Assembly: GCA_964532865.1 (NCBI GenBank)
Contig: CAZHJA010000008.1
Coordinates: forward strand, 1-24,209
DNA: 24,209 nt
Source of the DNA: CAZHJA01 sp964532865
GTDB taxonomy: Bacteria > Patescibacteriota > Microgenomatia > UBA1406 > GWC2-37-13
Direction: 5' to 3'
The translations under genes and the position numbers were made by a program. The number at the start of each line of letters is the position of its first letter. Positions within the stretch are counted from its first letter, which is position 1. The notes beneath the pieces are model-generated. The model saw nothing but the letters and a program-made list of their open reading frames with translations. It was not told where the DNA came from and searched no databases. Below, piece after piece: positions 1 through 7,378 of the stretch.

Positions 1-2
1 TA

Positions 3-110
3 TTTGGAATTATTATGAAATATATTGGACAGATAATAAAGAAACAATCAAATGTCCGAAAAAAAGGACTAAGAACTCTCATTTACATATTTGACAATAA
101 TCAAAAATAA
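3..110 (+). CDS. possible 3' end of an unidentified gene (5' partial)
   Basis: A frame is open from the window edge to a TAA at 108-110 and encodes about 35 residues rich in Lys, Ile and Arg. The composition could suit the basic C-terminal end of an enzyme, but no motif is present. A second frame (2-94) is also open over the same bases, so the choice is uncertain. If this frame is real, its last codons overlap the promoter of the next gene. No function can be assigned. Confidence 0.3.
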   Translation, partial: FGIIMKYIGQIIKKQSNVRKKGLRTLIYIFDNNQK

Positions 111-119
111 GAATACTAT
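91..119 (+). promoter_or_regulatory. sigma70-like promoter of the lamin-tail gene
   Basis: TTGACA (91-96), a 17-base spacer and TACTAT (114-119). Only 12 bases separate the -10 box from the ATG at 132, so transcription should start about 6 bases before the codon. No Shine-Dalgarno sequence fits in or is seen in that leader, which predicts a nearly leaderless mRNA. Confidence 0.75.
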
Positions 120-131
120 ATTAATATAATC

Positions 132-1664
132 ATGAAAAACTTAGCAAAGTGTATAGTTTTATTTAGCTTTTTATGGATTTTCTTTTTATTTCCAAAAATA
201 ACCTTAGCAGAAGATATTGTTATTAATGAATTTGTGGCTTATCCAAATGAGGGTGGAGATGAATGGATTGAACTTTTTAATACTTCTGATGACTCATCAC
301 AAGATCTTACAGGATGGACTTTAGTAATTAATCAAGGACCAGAAGACAACTATACATATCATTATAGTTATGACTTGTCAGGGACTATTCCTAAAAATGG
401 TTTTCTTACTTTTACTATGGATAATAATGCTAGAATTCCTAATGATGGCGGATGTCTTATTCTTTTTATTTCTGACACACAAAGTACATTTTCCGTAAAA
501 TATGGTAATGGTGTTTGTGATGAAGATACGGCAAATGATGCTACTGCTCTTGCTATAGTACAGGGAGAATCTATTTATGCTGAAACACCTTGGGATGGAA
601 ATCAAGGTGTTTGGAAATCAACAAGCTCACCTACAAAAGGATGGTTTGATACTGACAATAGTAATTATTATAGTTCTACAACCATAGTTAATAGATTAGC
701 CGATAATGGAATTACGACAAACTTAGGTGATCAAAGTGATATGTCTAGAACAACTGGTGTTTATTTTACAAAGACTAACCGTGGTAAAATTTTATTTTCC
801 AATGAAATAAACTTTACTGATAATGATGTTTACTCCTGGCTGCGTGATTTAGATAGTAAAATAAGTATCTCTCAAGGAATAATTAGTTTAGACGCCGATA
901 CAGTTACCAATCTTATTAACACTCAAGCTGCCTTAACGATGAATAATATTAGTTTTACTAATCCTAAGATATTAGTTGATAACCAAGAAGATACAGAAGG
1001 AATAGTTTCTGATCTATCATATAATTCTTTACTCGGTACTTTAACATTTACTGCAGCTCACTTTACAACTTTTACTGCTGCTGAAAATACTTCTTCATCT
1101 TCTTCTTCATCAAATCCAACCACTCAAGGATGCGGTAAATCTGCACCAAGCAATGCCCCCAATCTTTTTAAAATTGATACGACAAAAAATACAGCTAAAC
1201 TATATTTTTCACCAGTAAATGATTATCTTGATCATTATTTTATTACCTATGGTTATTCTCAAGGAGATGAAAGATTTGGAGTTGAATATTCCGCACAGTT
1301 ATCAAAAGGCGTAGTTGATTATACTATAAACTGTTTATCTTTAAATACTGCATATTATTTTAAGGTAAGAGGAGGAAATGGATGTGCCACTGGCCCTTGG
1401 TCAAATTCATTAACAGCAAAAACTAAGGGAAATATATTATCAGCAACAAAAGCATCAGTTGAACAAGCCTCCCGAACTGCCTCTATGGAAAATAAAAAAG
1501 AAAACACATCAACAGATTCAAGCGTTCTTTCAGAAATGGATCTAAAACCAACAATAACAAAAACAATGACTTCTCAGGAAACAGTTAATAAAATAAGTTC
1601 TGTTGAAAAAACTTCATTTTGGCAGAAAATTCATAATTTTTTTAATTCTTTATTGCCTTTTTAA
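132..1664 (+). CDS. secreted lamin-tail domain / fibronectin type III-like protein
   Basis: Probable exported surface protein of 510 residues. Residues 1-26 form a signal peptide with a hydrophobic core and cleavage near TLA-ED. Residues 27-190 match a lamin-tail (LTD) domain: the opening IVINEF, then DEWIELFN and LTGWTL are the usual signature. Residues 190-315 are of unknown type, followed by a serine-rich linker (about 320-328). Residues 335-432 resemble a fibronectin type III domain, with a YYFKVRGGNGC strand and a WSN turn near its end. The C terminus is a charged, probably disordered stretch that ends in a short amphipathic helix (FWQKIHNFF...). LTD proteins are usually exported and are thought to act in adhesion or nuclease targeting, but the ligand here is unknown. 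The ATG follows a consensus promoter by 12 bases with no ribosome binding site. The next gene is a membrane-anchored peptidase on the same strand, 48 bases away. Confidence 0.8.
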   Translation: MKNLAKCIVLFSFLWIFFLFPKITLAEDIVINEFVAYPNEGGDEWIELFNTSDDSSQDLTGWTLVINQGPEDNYTYHYSYDLSGTIPKNGFLTFTMDNNARIPNDGGCLILFISDTQSTFSVKYGNGVCDEDTANDATALAIVQGESIYAETPWDGNQGVWKSTSSPTKGWFDTDNSNYYSSTTIVNRLADNGITTNLGDQSDMSRTTGVYFTKTNRGKILFSNEINFTDNDVYSWLRDLDSKISISQGIISLDADTVTNLINTQAALTMNNISFTNPKILVDNQEDTEGIVSDLSYNSLLGTLTFTAAHFTTFTAAENTSSSSSSSNPTTQGCGKSAPSNAPNLFKIDTTKNTAKLYFSPVNDYLDHYFITYGYSQGDERFGVEYSAQLSKGVVDYTINCLSLNTAYYFKVRGGNGCATGPWSNSLTAKTKGNILSATKASVEQASRTASMENKKENTSTDSSVLSEMDLKPTITKTMTSQETVNKISSVEKTSFWQKIHNFFNSLLPF

Positions 1665-1712
1665 TATTTTTTAAAGATTTATTAAATTTACAAAAAGTTA
1701 AAATAATCATTT

Positions 1713-2480
1713 ATGAATAAATTACCAAAGAAAAGTATGACTAAATTAAAAATTTTAATTATTACTGTTCCTATTATTATAGGATTAAGTCTTTTGTTGT
1801 ATAAACTGGAGTTATTTACTAAAAAAGCAGGAAAACAAACTAATTTAGCAACTTCTGTAGAAAAAGAACCATCTATTCCTTTAAGTTATCATATAGAAGA
1901 CGTTTCCTATTATGGTGAAAAGAAATGGTGTTGGGGCTCAAGCGCCTTGATGCTTTTAATGAATATGGATTTTTCAGAAGAAAAGATACAAAATGCTAGA
2001 ACCATAATTAAAAGCAAAGGCCTTGGGGGACCTCCGGATATGTTTATTGGATTTAAAGAATTTGATTTACTTGATAATCTTAGAATTGCTTATTCAACAA
2101 ATTATGTAAAAAGATATGCAGATTTTTATAATACATTTTTAATTAATCCTAAAGAACAAACAATTCTTTTTAATAACAAAGATGAAGCTTTTGAATATTT
2201 AAAAAAATTAATTTCTTCAGATACTATAGTAATGATAGTAGTTCATTATGGAAATCATTTTGTTATTGCTACAGGTTATGATGAAAACTATATTTACACA
2301 AATGATCCTGGTTGGGATAATGGATATGATTATAAAATAGATTCAGATCCTAATTTAAAACAAAGAAGAATTCCAGTAGATTATTTCTTAGATGAATGGA
2401 GCATATCAGGTCAAGAAAAAGAAATAGGAGGCAAAATAGGCTTTCCAGGAGATTATGGAATAATATGGTTTGTGGAATAA
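1713..2480 (+). CDS. membrane-anchored C39-like cysteine peptidase
   Basis: 255 residues. One N-terminal transmembrane helix (about 12-30) follows a basic start, so the catalytic domain should face outward. Residues 57-255 fit the peptidase C39-like (papain fold) family: catalytic Cys73 in KKWCWGSSALML, His182 in YGNHFVIATGY and Asp198 in YTNDPG stand in the expected order. Many such domains cleave leader peptides or cell-surface substrates; the substrate here cannot be told. There is no ABC transporter beside it, so a bacteriocin exporter is unlikely. A TAAAAT box (1699-1704) lies 8 bases before the ATG without a Shine-Dalgarno sequence, so it may have its own weak leaderless promoter or be read through from the lamin-tail gene. 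Confidence 0.75.
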   Translation: MNKLPKKSMTKLKILIITVPIIIGLSLLLYKLELFTKKAGKQTNLATSVEKEPSIPLSYHIEDVSYYGEKKWCWGSSALMLLMNMDFSEEKIQNARTIIKSKGLGGPPDMFIGFKEFDLLDNLRIAYSTNYVKRYADFYNTFLINPKEQTILFNNKDEAFEYLKKLISSDTIVMIVVHYGNHFVIATGYDENYIYTNDPGWDNGYDYKIDSDPNLKQRRIPVDYFLDEWSISGQEKEIGGKIGFPGDYGIIWFVE

Positions 2481-2500
2481 AAATCAAGCAAGTTAAAGTT

Positions 2501-2530
2501 TTGAGAATATTTTATATATAAATTTATAGT
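2501..2530 (+). promoter_or_regulatory. promoter of the small anchored protein gene
   Basis: TTGAGA (2501-2506), an 18-base spacer and TATAGT (2525-2530). The transcript would begin near 2537 and carry a clear Shine-Dalgarno AAGGA (2546-2550), 7 bases before the ATG at 2558. This gene therefore has a conventional leader, unlike several neighbours. Confidence 0.6.
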
Positions 2531-2557
2531 AAAATAGAAAAAGAAAAGGAATAAAAA

Positions 2558-3037
2558 ATGAACAAATTAAAAGATCAAAAGGGCGCAGTTTCAATTATTG
2601 TTATTGTTGTTTTAACTATAGTTGTTATTGGTGCAGGCGGTGTTATTTATCAGTCTTTTAATAAAGAACAAACTTTCTTGCCTGTTATACCGTTAATAAC
2701 CGAGAAACCAGAAAAAGCAGAGCAAACTCCTGAACCAACTTTAAAATCAGAAGCACCTCTTGAAGTGAATTTTTCAGAAGAGGGCAATATTCTTAATTGG
2801 GATTCTCAAACAGAGTCATATACTGAAAACTGGACCTTATTATATGAAAAGCCTAGTAATCCAGCTTTATCTGTAAAGTTAATTTTTAATGAAAATAGTA
2901 TGTGTGATTTAGGTGAAGGGGAGGAAGGAATTTGTGATAAAAGCCTTCTGAATAATGGAGACAGGGCTAAAGTGGATGGACTTTATAATAATAGGGAAAT
3001 AATAGTAATGAATCTTAAAAAACTACCAACGCTTTAA
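2558..3037 (+). CDS. small membrane-anchored protein, function unknown
   Basis: 159 residues. A basic start (MNKLKDQKG) precedes one hydrophobic helix at about 10-31, then a Pro/Glu-rich linker (about 44-65) and a compact C-terminal domain (about 68-159) predicted to lie outside the cell. That domain contains two cysteines (MCDLGEGEEGICD) that could form a disulfide, and ends in a strand-rich segment. The N terminus recalls a type IV prepilin, but the Glu at position 5 of the mature pilin is missing, so I read it as a plain anchor. I do not recognise the C-terminal domain. The start is fixed by AAGGA 7 bases upstream. Confidence 0.65.
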   Translation: MNKLKDQKGAVSIIVIVVLTIVVIGAGGVIYQSFNKEQTFLPVIPLITEKPEKAEQTPEPTLKSEAPLEVNFSEEGNILNWDSQTESYTENWTLLYEKPSNPALSVKLIFNENSMCDLGEGEEGICDKSLLNNGDRAKVDGLYNNREIIVMNLKKLPTL

Positions 3038-3344
3038 TAAAAGTTTTTGTGCATATATTATCCATTTAATGAGTGCTTTGTAATTTGATTTAATGATGAC
3101 TAATTGCCAATTCTATTGTCAATATTATTAAAGGCAAAATATTTTAATCTCGTTTTAGTCCCTATTTCCTCTCATTTTTACACTCAATTCCCCAATACCT
3201 TAGAGCGCCAAATGCATCTGAACTTTTTCATCAATAAGTAAAAGGAAAACTTTATTTATTTGAGAAGCCTTAAGAAGAAATTAATAATATGTTATGTTTA
3301 TAAATAATTTTTTGTTTATGATAAAATCTTTAAAGATATAGAAA
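3038..3344. other. intergenic region without a recognisable gene
   Basis: About 310 bases between the genes at 2558 and 3358. No open frame with a start and no strong terminator were found. A CTTT/AAAG mini-hairpin followed by five T (around 3031-3048) overlaps the end of the upstream gene and is too weak to call. TATGAT (3317-3322) or TAAAAT (3322-3327) could serve as the -10 box for the next gene, without a convincing -35. Confidence 0.4.
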
Positions 3345-3353
3345 AGAGGTGAT
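3345..3353 (+). promoter_or_regulatory. strong Shine-Dalgarno site that decides the start at 3358
   Basis: AGAGGTGAT is an excellent match to the anti-Shine-Dalgarno sequence, close before the ATG at 3358. An in-frame GTG at 3349 lies inside this site and therefore cannot be the start. Confidence 0.85.
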
Positions 3354-3357
3354 AAAT

Positions 3358-3645
3358 ATGGAGATTAAAAAAATAGATGTTATGTCTGTAGGAAAGCTAA
3401 GTGGATTTATATATGCAGTAGTTGGGTTATTATCTGGTGTTCTTATTTCACTTTTTTCTTTTAGTCTTGGAAGTATGCTTTCTCAGTCTAGTTCAAACAA
3501 CTTTCTCAGCTCTTTTGGTATAGCTTCAATAGTTGTATTTCCAATCCTATATGGTCTTATGGGTTTTGTAGGTGGCGTTATAGGAGCAGTTATATACAAT
3601 TTAGCAGCCAGATTTGTTGGAGGAATTAAAATAATAACTCAGTGA
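3358..3645 (+). CDS. two-helix membrane protein, DUF3566-like
   Basis: 95 residues. An N-terminal charged stretch with DVMSVGKLSG is followed by a helix (about 14-37), a Ser-rich loop (41-52) and a second long helix (about 54-83) ending in IYNLAARFVGGI. This pattern, a short KIDVMSV opening, two helices and a terminal amphipathic strand, resembles the small membrane proteins often labelled DUF3566, whose function is not known. It stands alone, convergent with the phosphodiesterase gene, and has the best ribosome binding site in the window, so it is likely well translated. Confidence 0.7.
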   Translation: MEIKKIDVMSVGKLSGFIYAVVGLLSGVLISLFSFSLGSMLSQSSSNNFLSSFGIASIVVFPILYGLMGFVGGVIGAVIYNLAARFVGGIKIITQ

Positions 3646-3660
3646 ATTTACACACTTTGT

Positions 3661-4194
3661 TTATTGTCTAAAAGTAATTATTTTAGCAGAATTTGAGTCT
3701 GAATTATAGATTGCTATACTTGCATCTTTAATGATTCTGCTGTCTGCAGCAAAACAAGTTGATCCAGGATTAAGAACGAAGACATTATTGATAAGTATAT
3801 TTTTTACTATATGGGTATGCCCAGTAAAAACAGAGTCATAGATTTTAGATTTTATTAGAGCATTTAAAATAACATTATCCTGCCCATGATATACTGCAAT
3901 TTTTCTTTTTCCAATTTTAATTTCAAATACTTCTTTTAAAGCAAATTCAATTGGATTTGTTAACTTTGAATTTCTTTCTAATAATCTTTTAATATCTCCT
4001 TCATTATTACCAAAAACACTTTTTACTGGGATTTTATAGTCTTTTAATACAAAATCAAAGTATTCTAAAGTATAGGGTGATACCCAATCTCCGCAATGAA
4101 TGATTAATCCCACCCTTTCTTTTTTAAAAATATCAATAGCCTTTTTTATACTTTCTAATCTATCATGAGTGTCAGAAATAACTCCAATCTTCAT
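3661..4194 (-). CDS. YfcE/MJ0936-family metallophosphodiesterase
   Basis: 177 residues, the usual length for this family. All metal-site motifs of the calcineurin-like phosphoesterase fold are present in order: D8 and H10 in ISDTHDR, D36 in IHCGDW, N63/N64 in VFGNNEGD, H103 in VYHGQ, and H126 and H128 in GHTH. Family members are cytoplasmic, bind two divalent metal ions (often Mn) and hydrolyse phosphodiesters in vitro; the physiological substrate is not known. The gene is monocistronic. A perfect TATAAT lies only 7 bases before the ATG, so the mRNA is predicted to be leaderless. Its 3' end faces the DUF3566-like gene 15 bases away with no clear terminator between them. Confidence 0.9.
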   Translation of the reverse strand: MKIGVISDTHDRLESIKKAIDIFKKERVGLIIHCGDWVSPYTLEYFDFVLKDYKIPVKSVFGNNEGDIKRLLERNSKLTNPIEFALKEVFEIKIGKRKIAVYHGQDNVILNALIKSKIYDSVFTGHTHIVKNILINNVFVLNPGSTCFAADSRIIKDASIAIYNSDSNSAKIITFRQ

Positions 4195-4201
4195 GAAAAT
4201 A

Positions 4202-4207
4202 ATTATA
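4202..4207 (-). promoter_or_regulatory. -10 box of the phosphodiesterase gene
   Basis: TATAAT on the minus strand, 7 bases before the ATG at 4194. The -35 region (around 4225-4230) is a poor match. The predicted transcription start coincides with the start codon. Confidence 0.5.
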
Positions 4208-4258
4208 TCAAAAAGAAAGAATACATATTATATCTGAATGTTAAAATTACTACAGTTT

Positions 4259-4293
4259 ATGGTTTTTTAACCATTTATTTAATTAGATATAAT
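4259..4293 (+). promoter_or_regulatory. hairpin followed by a -10-like box before the dockerin remnant
   Basis: ATGGTT/AACCAT forms a 6-bp stem with a TTTT loop (4259-4274). A perfect TATAAT follows at 4288-4293, with only a weak -35. Transcription would begin near 4300, just before the duplicated segment at 4305, and would read into the cohesin/dockerin gene with a leader of about 300 bases. Confidence 0.35.
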
Positions 4294-4606
4294 AAGGCCA
4301 ATTCCAGAAACCAAGACTTCTACTTCTTTAACGATAACTGAAAAACCTAGCGTTACTCCCAAACCATTTTTACCACTAGTAATTAGCTTTTTTGATAGAG
4401 ATAAAAGTGGCAAAATTGAAACAAAAGAAGTATATAATGTAGTAGAAACTTGGGTTAGTGAATGGAAAAAAGATATAATGGAGGAAATTACCATGACAAA
4501 AAACAAAGATTATATAAAAACAAGTGAAAGAAAATGTGACATTAATGCTAATGATGTTTGTGACTTAACTGATTTGTCAATTTTGTTTTTTTACATAGAA
4601 AGATGA
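4283..4606 (+). pseudogene. headless remnant of a dockerin-bearing paralogue
   Basis: An open frame without a usable start codon (TAA at 4280-4282, TGA at 4604-4606) encodes about 107 residues. From the second half of a codon at 4305 it matches the C-terminal 100 or so residues of the cohesin/dockerin protein encoded at 4603-6225, including the two EF-hand-like loops DRDKSGKIETKE and DINANDVCDLTD. The membrane, zinc-ribbon, cohesin and Thr/Pro parts are absent. Its TGA overlaps the ATG of the next gene (ATGA), the arrangement of a former translationally coupled tandem pair. I infer that it is the stump of an upstream copy removed by deletion. Confidence 0.75.
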
Positions 4607-4648
4607 ATAAAAATCCTTTTAGAATGAAACAATTTTTTTTGATTATTT
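4305..4648 (+). repeat. direct repeat, copy A
   Basis: 344 bases that align without gaps to 5924-6267 (offset 1619). Bases 4305-4553 are identical to copy B (249 bases); the remaining 95 differ at scattered positions. The repeat covers the dockerin coding end, the stop codon and the first 46 bases of the following gene. Confidence 0.9.
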
Positions 4649-6225
4649 ACTATGTTATTCTTTCTTGGTTGTTGATCCATTTTTTGGCAATATTTGGAGT
4701 TTTTGTTGCATTAGCTTATCCTATATGGTGGTTTTTTTATCCAAAGCTAACCTTTTGCATTTTCTGTAGATTAAGAAAAAAAGGGAAAATGTGTCCATTC
4801 TGTCGTCAAACAATCTCAAAACAAGAAGGGTTAATGCCAAAGAATATAACTTCTGCTTTGCTAAATGGATTAATAATATTAATTTTTTCTCTAGTATCTC
4901 TTGGCTTTGTTTTTGTTGAAAGCAAGATCTTGAATAAAATGGGTTTCCTGCCAAAATCAAAAACAGTTTCTTTTGTTATTCCCTCAAAAGGACAATATAG
5001 AATAAATGAAATCTTTAGAATGCCAATAGAAATTACTGGAATTGTATCTCCAATTAATGCAGTTCAAGCAGATTTAGGATTTGATCCTGAAAAAATAGAA
5101 GTCATAGATGTTTTAACTGAAGATTCTTTTGCAAACATTTTTATTCAAAAAGAAATTAATAATGATATGGGCTATGCTCGATTAACAGGTGGTTTGCCAA
5201 ATCCTGGATTCTTTTCTGACAAAGGAATTTTTGGAACAGTACTTTTTAAAGCAAAAAGTCCTGGAGCTGTAAAAGTTGAATTTCTGCCTTCATCTATAAT
5301 TTTAGCAAATGATGGTAAAGGAACAAATGTTCTTAAAGGTTTTACCTCAGCTTCGTATTTAATTCTGCCTGAGAAAATTTCTAAGGAGCAAGAAAAACTT
5401 TATGAAGAGTCTATTATTAAAGCTGTTTTAGGAAAAAAAACAGAAAGTACAACAGGGGTTCAAATGGAATTTTATGAAGAAGATAAAGAAAAGACAAAGG
5501 GAAAAGTCTTAGGAGAAAAAGTAGACAAAGAAATTGAAAAGGGAAAGAAATTTGATTTACTTAATCCCACACTGACTCCTATATCAACCCCAATTCCTAC
5601 TTTAACTCCTACACCAACTTTAACTCCCACTCCCACTCCTACTTTAACTTCCATACCAACCTTAACTTTTACTCCTACTCCTACTTTAACACCTATTCCT
5701 ACTGCAACTCCCATACCAACTTCAATTCCTACTTTAACTCCTACACCAACTTTAACTTCTACTCCTACACCAACTTTAACTCCTGTTCTTACTATAACAC
5801 CTATTTCTACTATAACTCCAGCTTCTATGCTGACACCAACAATAACTCCAATAATAACTTTAACAGCTATTCCTACTATAACTTTAACTCAAGCTACAAC
5901 TAGTGCTCCAGTCCTACAAGTTACAGAAACCAAGACTTCTACTTCTTTAACGATAACTGAAAAACCTAGCGTTACTCCCAAACCATTTTTACCACTAGTA
6001 ATTAGCTTTTTTGATAGAGATAAAAGTGGCAAAATTGAAACAAAAGAAGTATATAATGTAGTAGAAACTTGGGTTAGTGAATGGAAAAAAGATATAATGG
6101 AGGAAATTACCATGACAAAAAACAAAGATTATATAAAAACAAGTGAAAGAAAATGTGACATTAATGCTAATGGCGTATGTAATTTAACTGATTTATCAAT
6201 TTTGTTTTTCTATATAGAAAGATAA
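4603..6225 (+). CDS. membrane protein with zinc ribbon, cohesin-like domain, Thr/Pro linker and dockerin-like domain
   Basis: 540 residues. Two hydrophobic segments (about 10-47) precede a CxxC...CxxC zinc-ribbon-like motif (Cys52, 55, 64, 67) that should lie in the cytoplasm; a further helix (83-105) leads outside. Residues 120-250 resemble a cohesin domain: VSFVIPSKGQYRINEIF, AVQADLGFDPEKIEV and GIFGTVLFKAKSPG are typical strand patterns. A Thr/Pro repeat linker follows (about 322-435), then a dockerin-like pair of Ca-binding loops: DRDKSGKIETKE near 475 and DINANGVCNLTD near the C terminus. Cohesin and dockerin normally sit on different proteins that bind each other. Here both are on one anchored chain, which would allow chaining or cell-to-cell bridging (inference). 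The ATG overlaps the TGA of the upstream remnant, and no Shine-Dalgarno sequence is seen. Confidence 0.75.
   Translation: MNKNPFRMKQFFLIIYYVILSWLLIHFLAIFGVFVALAYPIWWFFYPKLTFCIFCRLRKKGKMCPFCRQTISKQEGLMPKNITSALLNGLIILIFSLVSLGFVFVESKILNKMGFLPKSKTVSFVIPSKGQYRINEIFRMPIEITGIVSPINAVQADLGFDPEKIEVIDVLTEDSFANIFIQKEINNDMGYARLTGGLPNPGFFSDKGIFGTVLFKAKSPGAVKVEFLPSSIILANDGKGTNVLKGFTSASYLILPEKISKEQEKLYEESIIKAVLGKKTESTTGVQMEFYEEDKEKTKGKVLGEKVDKEIEKGKKFDLLNPTLTPISTPIPTLTPTPTLTPTPTPTLTSIPTLTFTPTPTLTPIPTATPIPTSIPTLTPTPTLTSTPTPTLTPVLTITPISTITPASMLTPTITPIITLTAIPTITLTQATTSAPVLQVTETKTSTSLTITEKPSVTPKPFLPLVISFFDRDKSGKIETKEVYNVVETWVSEWKKDIMEEITMTKNKDYIKTSERKCDINANGVCNLTDLSILFFYIER
5566..5909 (+). repeat. Thr/Pro-coding low-complexity repeat
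   Basis: Degenerate repeats of ACTCCTAC and ACTTTAAC units encode a TPTLTP-type linker of about 115 residues. Such stretches are usually extended, surface-exposed spacers. The period is irregular and always in frame, so this is a coding repeat. Confidence 0.85.
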
Positions 6226-6267
6226 GTAAAAATCCTCATAAAATAAAACAATTTTTTTTGATTATTT
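5924..6267 (+). repeat. direct repeat, copy B
   Basis: Partner of 4305-4648. After the stop codon (TAA, 6223-6225) it still contains a mutated copy of the start of the same gene: ATAAGTAAAAATCC where copy A has ATGAATAAAAATCC. Similarity stops at 6267. This is the decayed head of a third tandem copy. Confidence 0.85.
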
Positions 6268-6295
6268 GATTCTTTTATTTCTTTAACTATTTTCA

Positions 6296-7378
6296 TCAAC
6301 TTTTTTCTTGTACACTACTGCTTTGATTATTAAAATAGATTGTTTGAGTAGGATATGCAAATTCAATATTCTCTTCTTCAAATTGCTCTTTTATTGCAAA
6401 GTTAATTTTTTGTCTTGTATCTGCATATTTTTTGTAATCTGGAGTTTTTGTAAAATATACAATTTCAAAATTCAAACTAAAATCTCCAAATGAAATAAAA
6501 TGAACTCTATCAAGTCTTGTATTTTCATTTTCAGAAATAATTTTTTTAATAATAGAAGGTATTTTTTTTAATTTCTTTGAAGAGGTTTCATATGTAACTC
6601 CAATTGTAAAGACAGTTCTTCTCTCTTCCATTTTTTTGAAATTTTGAATTCGAGCTTCAGTTAATTCTTTATTTGAAATAATAAGCTCCTGTCCTTTTAA
6701 GGTTTTTAATCTTGTAGTCATAATTCCAATATTTATTATTGTTCCCTTATCTTCTCCAAGGGCGATAAAATCTCCAATTTCAAAGGGCTTATCAAAATAA
6801 ATAGTGAAAAATGAAAAAATATCTGTAAGTATATTTTGAAATGCAAAAGCAACAGCAATTCCAGCAATTCCCAATCCTCCAAGAAGAGCAGTTACCTGAT
6901 ATCCCATATTCTGAAGAACAACAAGAACAGCTCCGGACCACAATAATATTTTAAAAACAGGCTTTGTAATATTTAAAATAGTTTTATCAAGTTTTTTATT
7001 TATATTTCTTTTTTCAAACAAAACATCAAGAAAATGTTCTCCAAACTTTTCTATGCTTTTTATAGTATAAAAAGCAATAATAACAATACTTACAGTTCTT
7101 GCTGTTGAAAGAATTATTTTAGGAAATTCAGAGAAATTTATTGAAATAAGAAGAGAGATGGCGATATAAAAAGGCCAAGTTAATGATTTTATAATATCTA
7201 TTATAAAATCATCCCAATGCATACTTGTTTTTTTAGATAGTTTTTTAAGGTTTTCTAAGACAATGCGTTTAATAATTAAAGATGCAAGCAATATAATAAA
7301 AAAGATAATTACACTTAAAATGTATTTTTGAAATATTGGACTTTGGGAGATTTTATATATTATTTCTTCTACGCTCAT
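6296..7378 (-). CDS. mscS: MscS-family mechanosensitive channel
   Basis: 360 residues. Small-conductance mechanosensitive channels open under membrane tension and release solutes during hypo-osmotic shock. Predicted helices lie at about 18-37, 64-82, 90-108 and 141-159; the pore helix at 162-193 carries the family signature GLGIAGIAVAFAFQ (168-181), with small residues on one face. The beta domain follows (FDKPFEIGDF at 195-204, then GTIINIGIMTTRL), and the C-terminal alpha/beta domain ends in FAYPTQTIYF, close to the usual FPYPTQT motif. The start overlaps the TAA of the upstream CoA gene by one base (TAATG), so the two are translationally coupled. The pairing with CoA synthesis has no obvious functional logic. 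Confidence 0.92.
   Translation of the reverse strand: MSVEEIIYKISQSPIFQKYILSVIIFFIILLASLIIKRIVLENLKKLSKKTSMHWDDFIIDIIKSLTWPFYIAISLLISINFSEFPKIILSTARTVSIVIIAFYTIKSIEKFGEHFLDVLFEKRNINKKLDKTILNITKPVFKILLWSGAVLVVLQNMGYQVTALLGGLGIAGIAVAFAFQNILTDIFSFFTIYFDKPFEIGDFIALGEDKGTIINIGIMTTRLKTLKGQELIISNKELTEARIQNFKKMEERRTVFTIGVTYETSSKKLKKIPSIIKKIISENENTRLDRVHFISFGDFSLNFEIVYFTKTPDYKKYADTRQKINFAIKEQFEEENIEFAYPTQTIYFNNQSSSVQEKS

Noticed and set aside
2..94. Second open frame at the left edge
   Set aside because: It competes with the frame at 3-110 and shows no motif; at most one can be real.
1713..2480. Bacteriocin-processing C39 peptidase of an ABC exporter
   Set aside because: The catalytic residues fit a C39-like fold, but no ABC transporter domain or gene and no double-glycine leader peptide gene are nearby.
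2558..2660. Type IV prepilin N terminus
   Set aside because: The KGAVS start and hydrophobic helix resemble one, but the conserved Glu at position 5 is absent and no prepilin peptidase or assembly ATPase is nearby.
3349..3357. GTG start for the DUF3566-like gene
   Set aside because: The GTG is part of the Shine-Dalgarno sequence of the ATG at 3358.
5566..5909. Short DNA repeats that could suggest a CRISPR-like array
   Set aside because: The units are irregular, have no unique spacers and keep one reading frame encoding a Thr/Pro linker; no cas genes are present.
4279..6125. Two nearly identical antisense reading frames (4279-4506 and 5889-6125, minus strand)
   Set aside because: They are the reverse of the duplicated dockerin segment; their similarity comes from the repeat, and they have no promoter or ribosome site.
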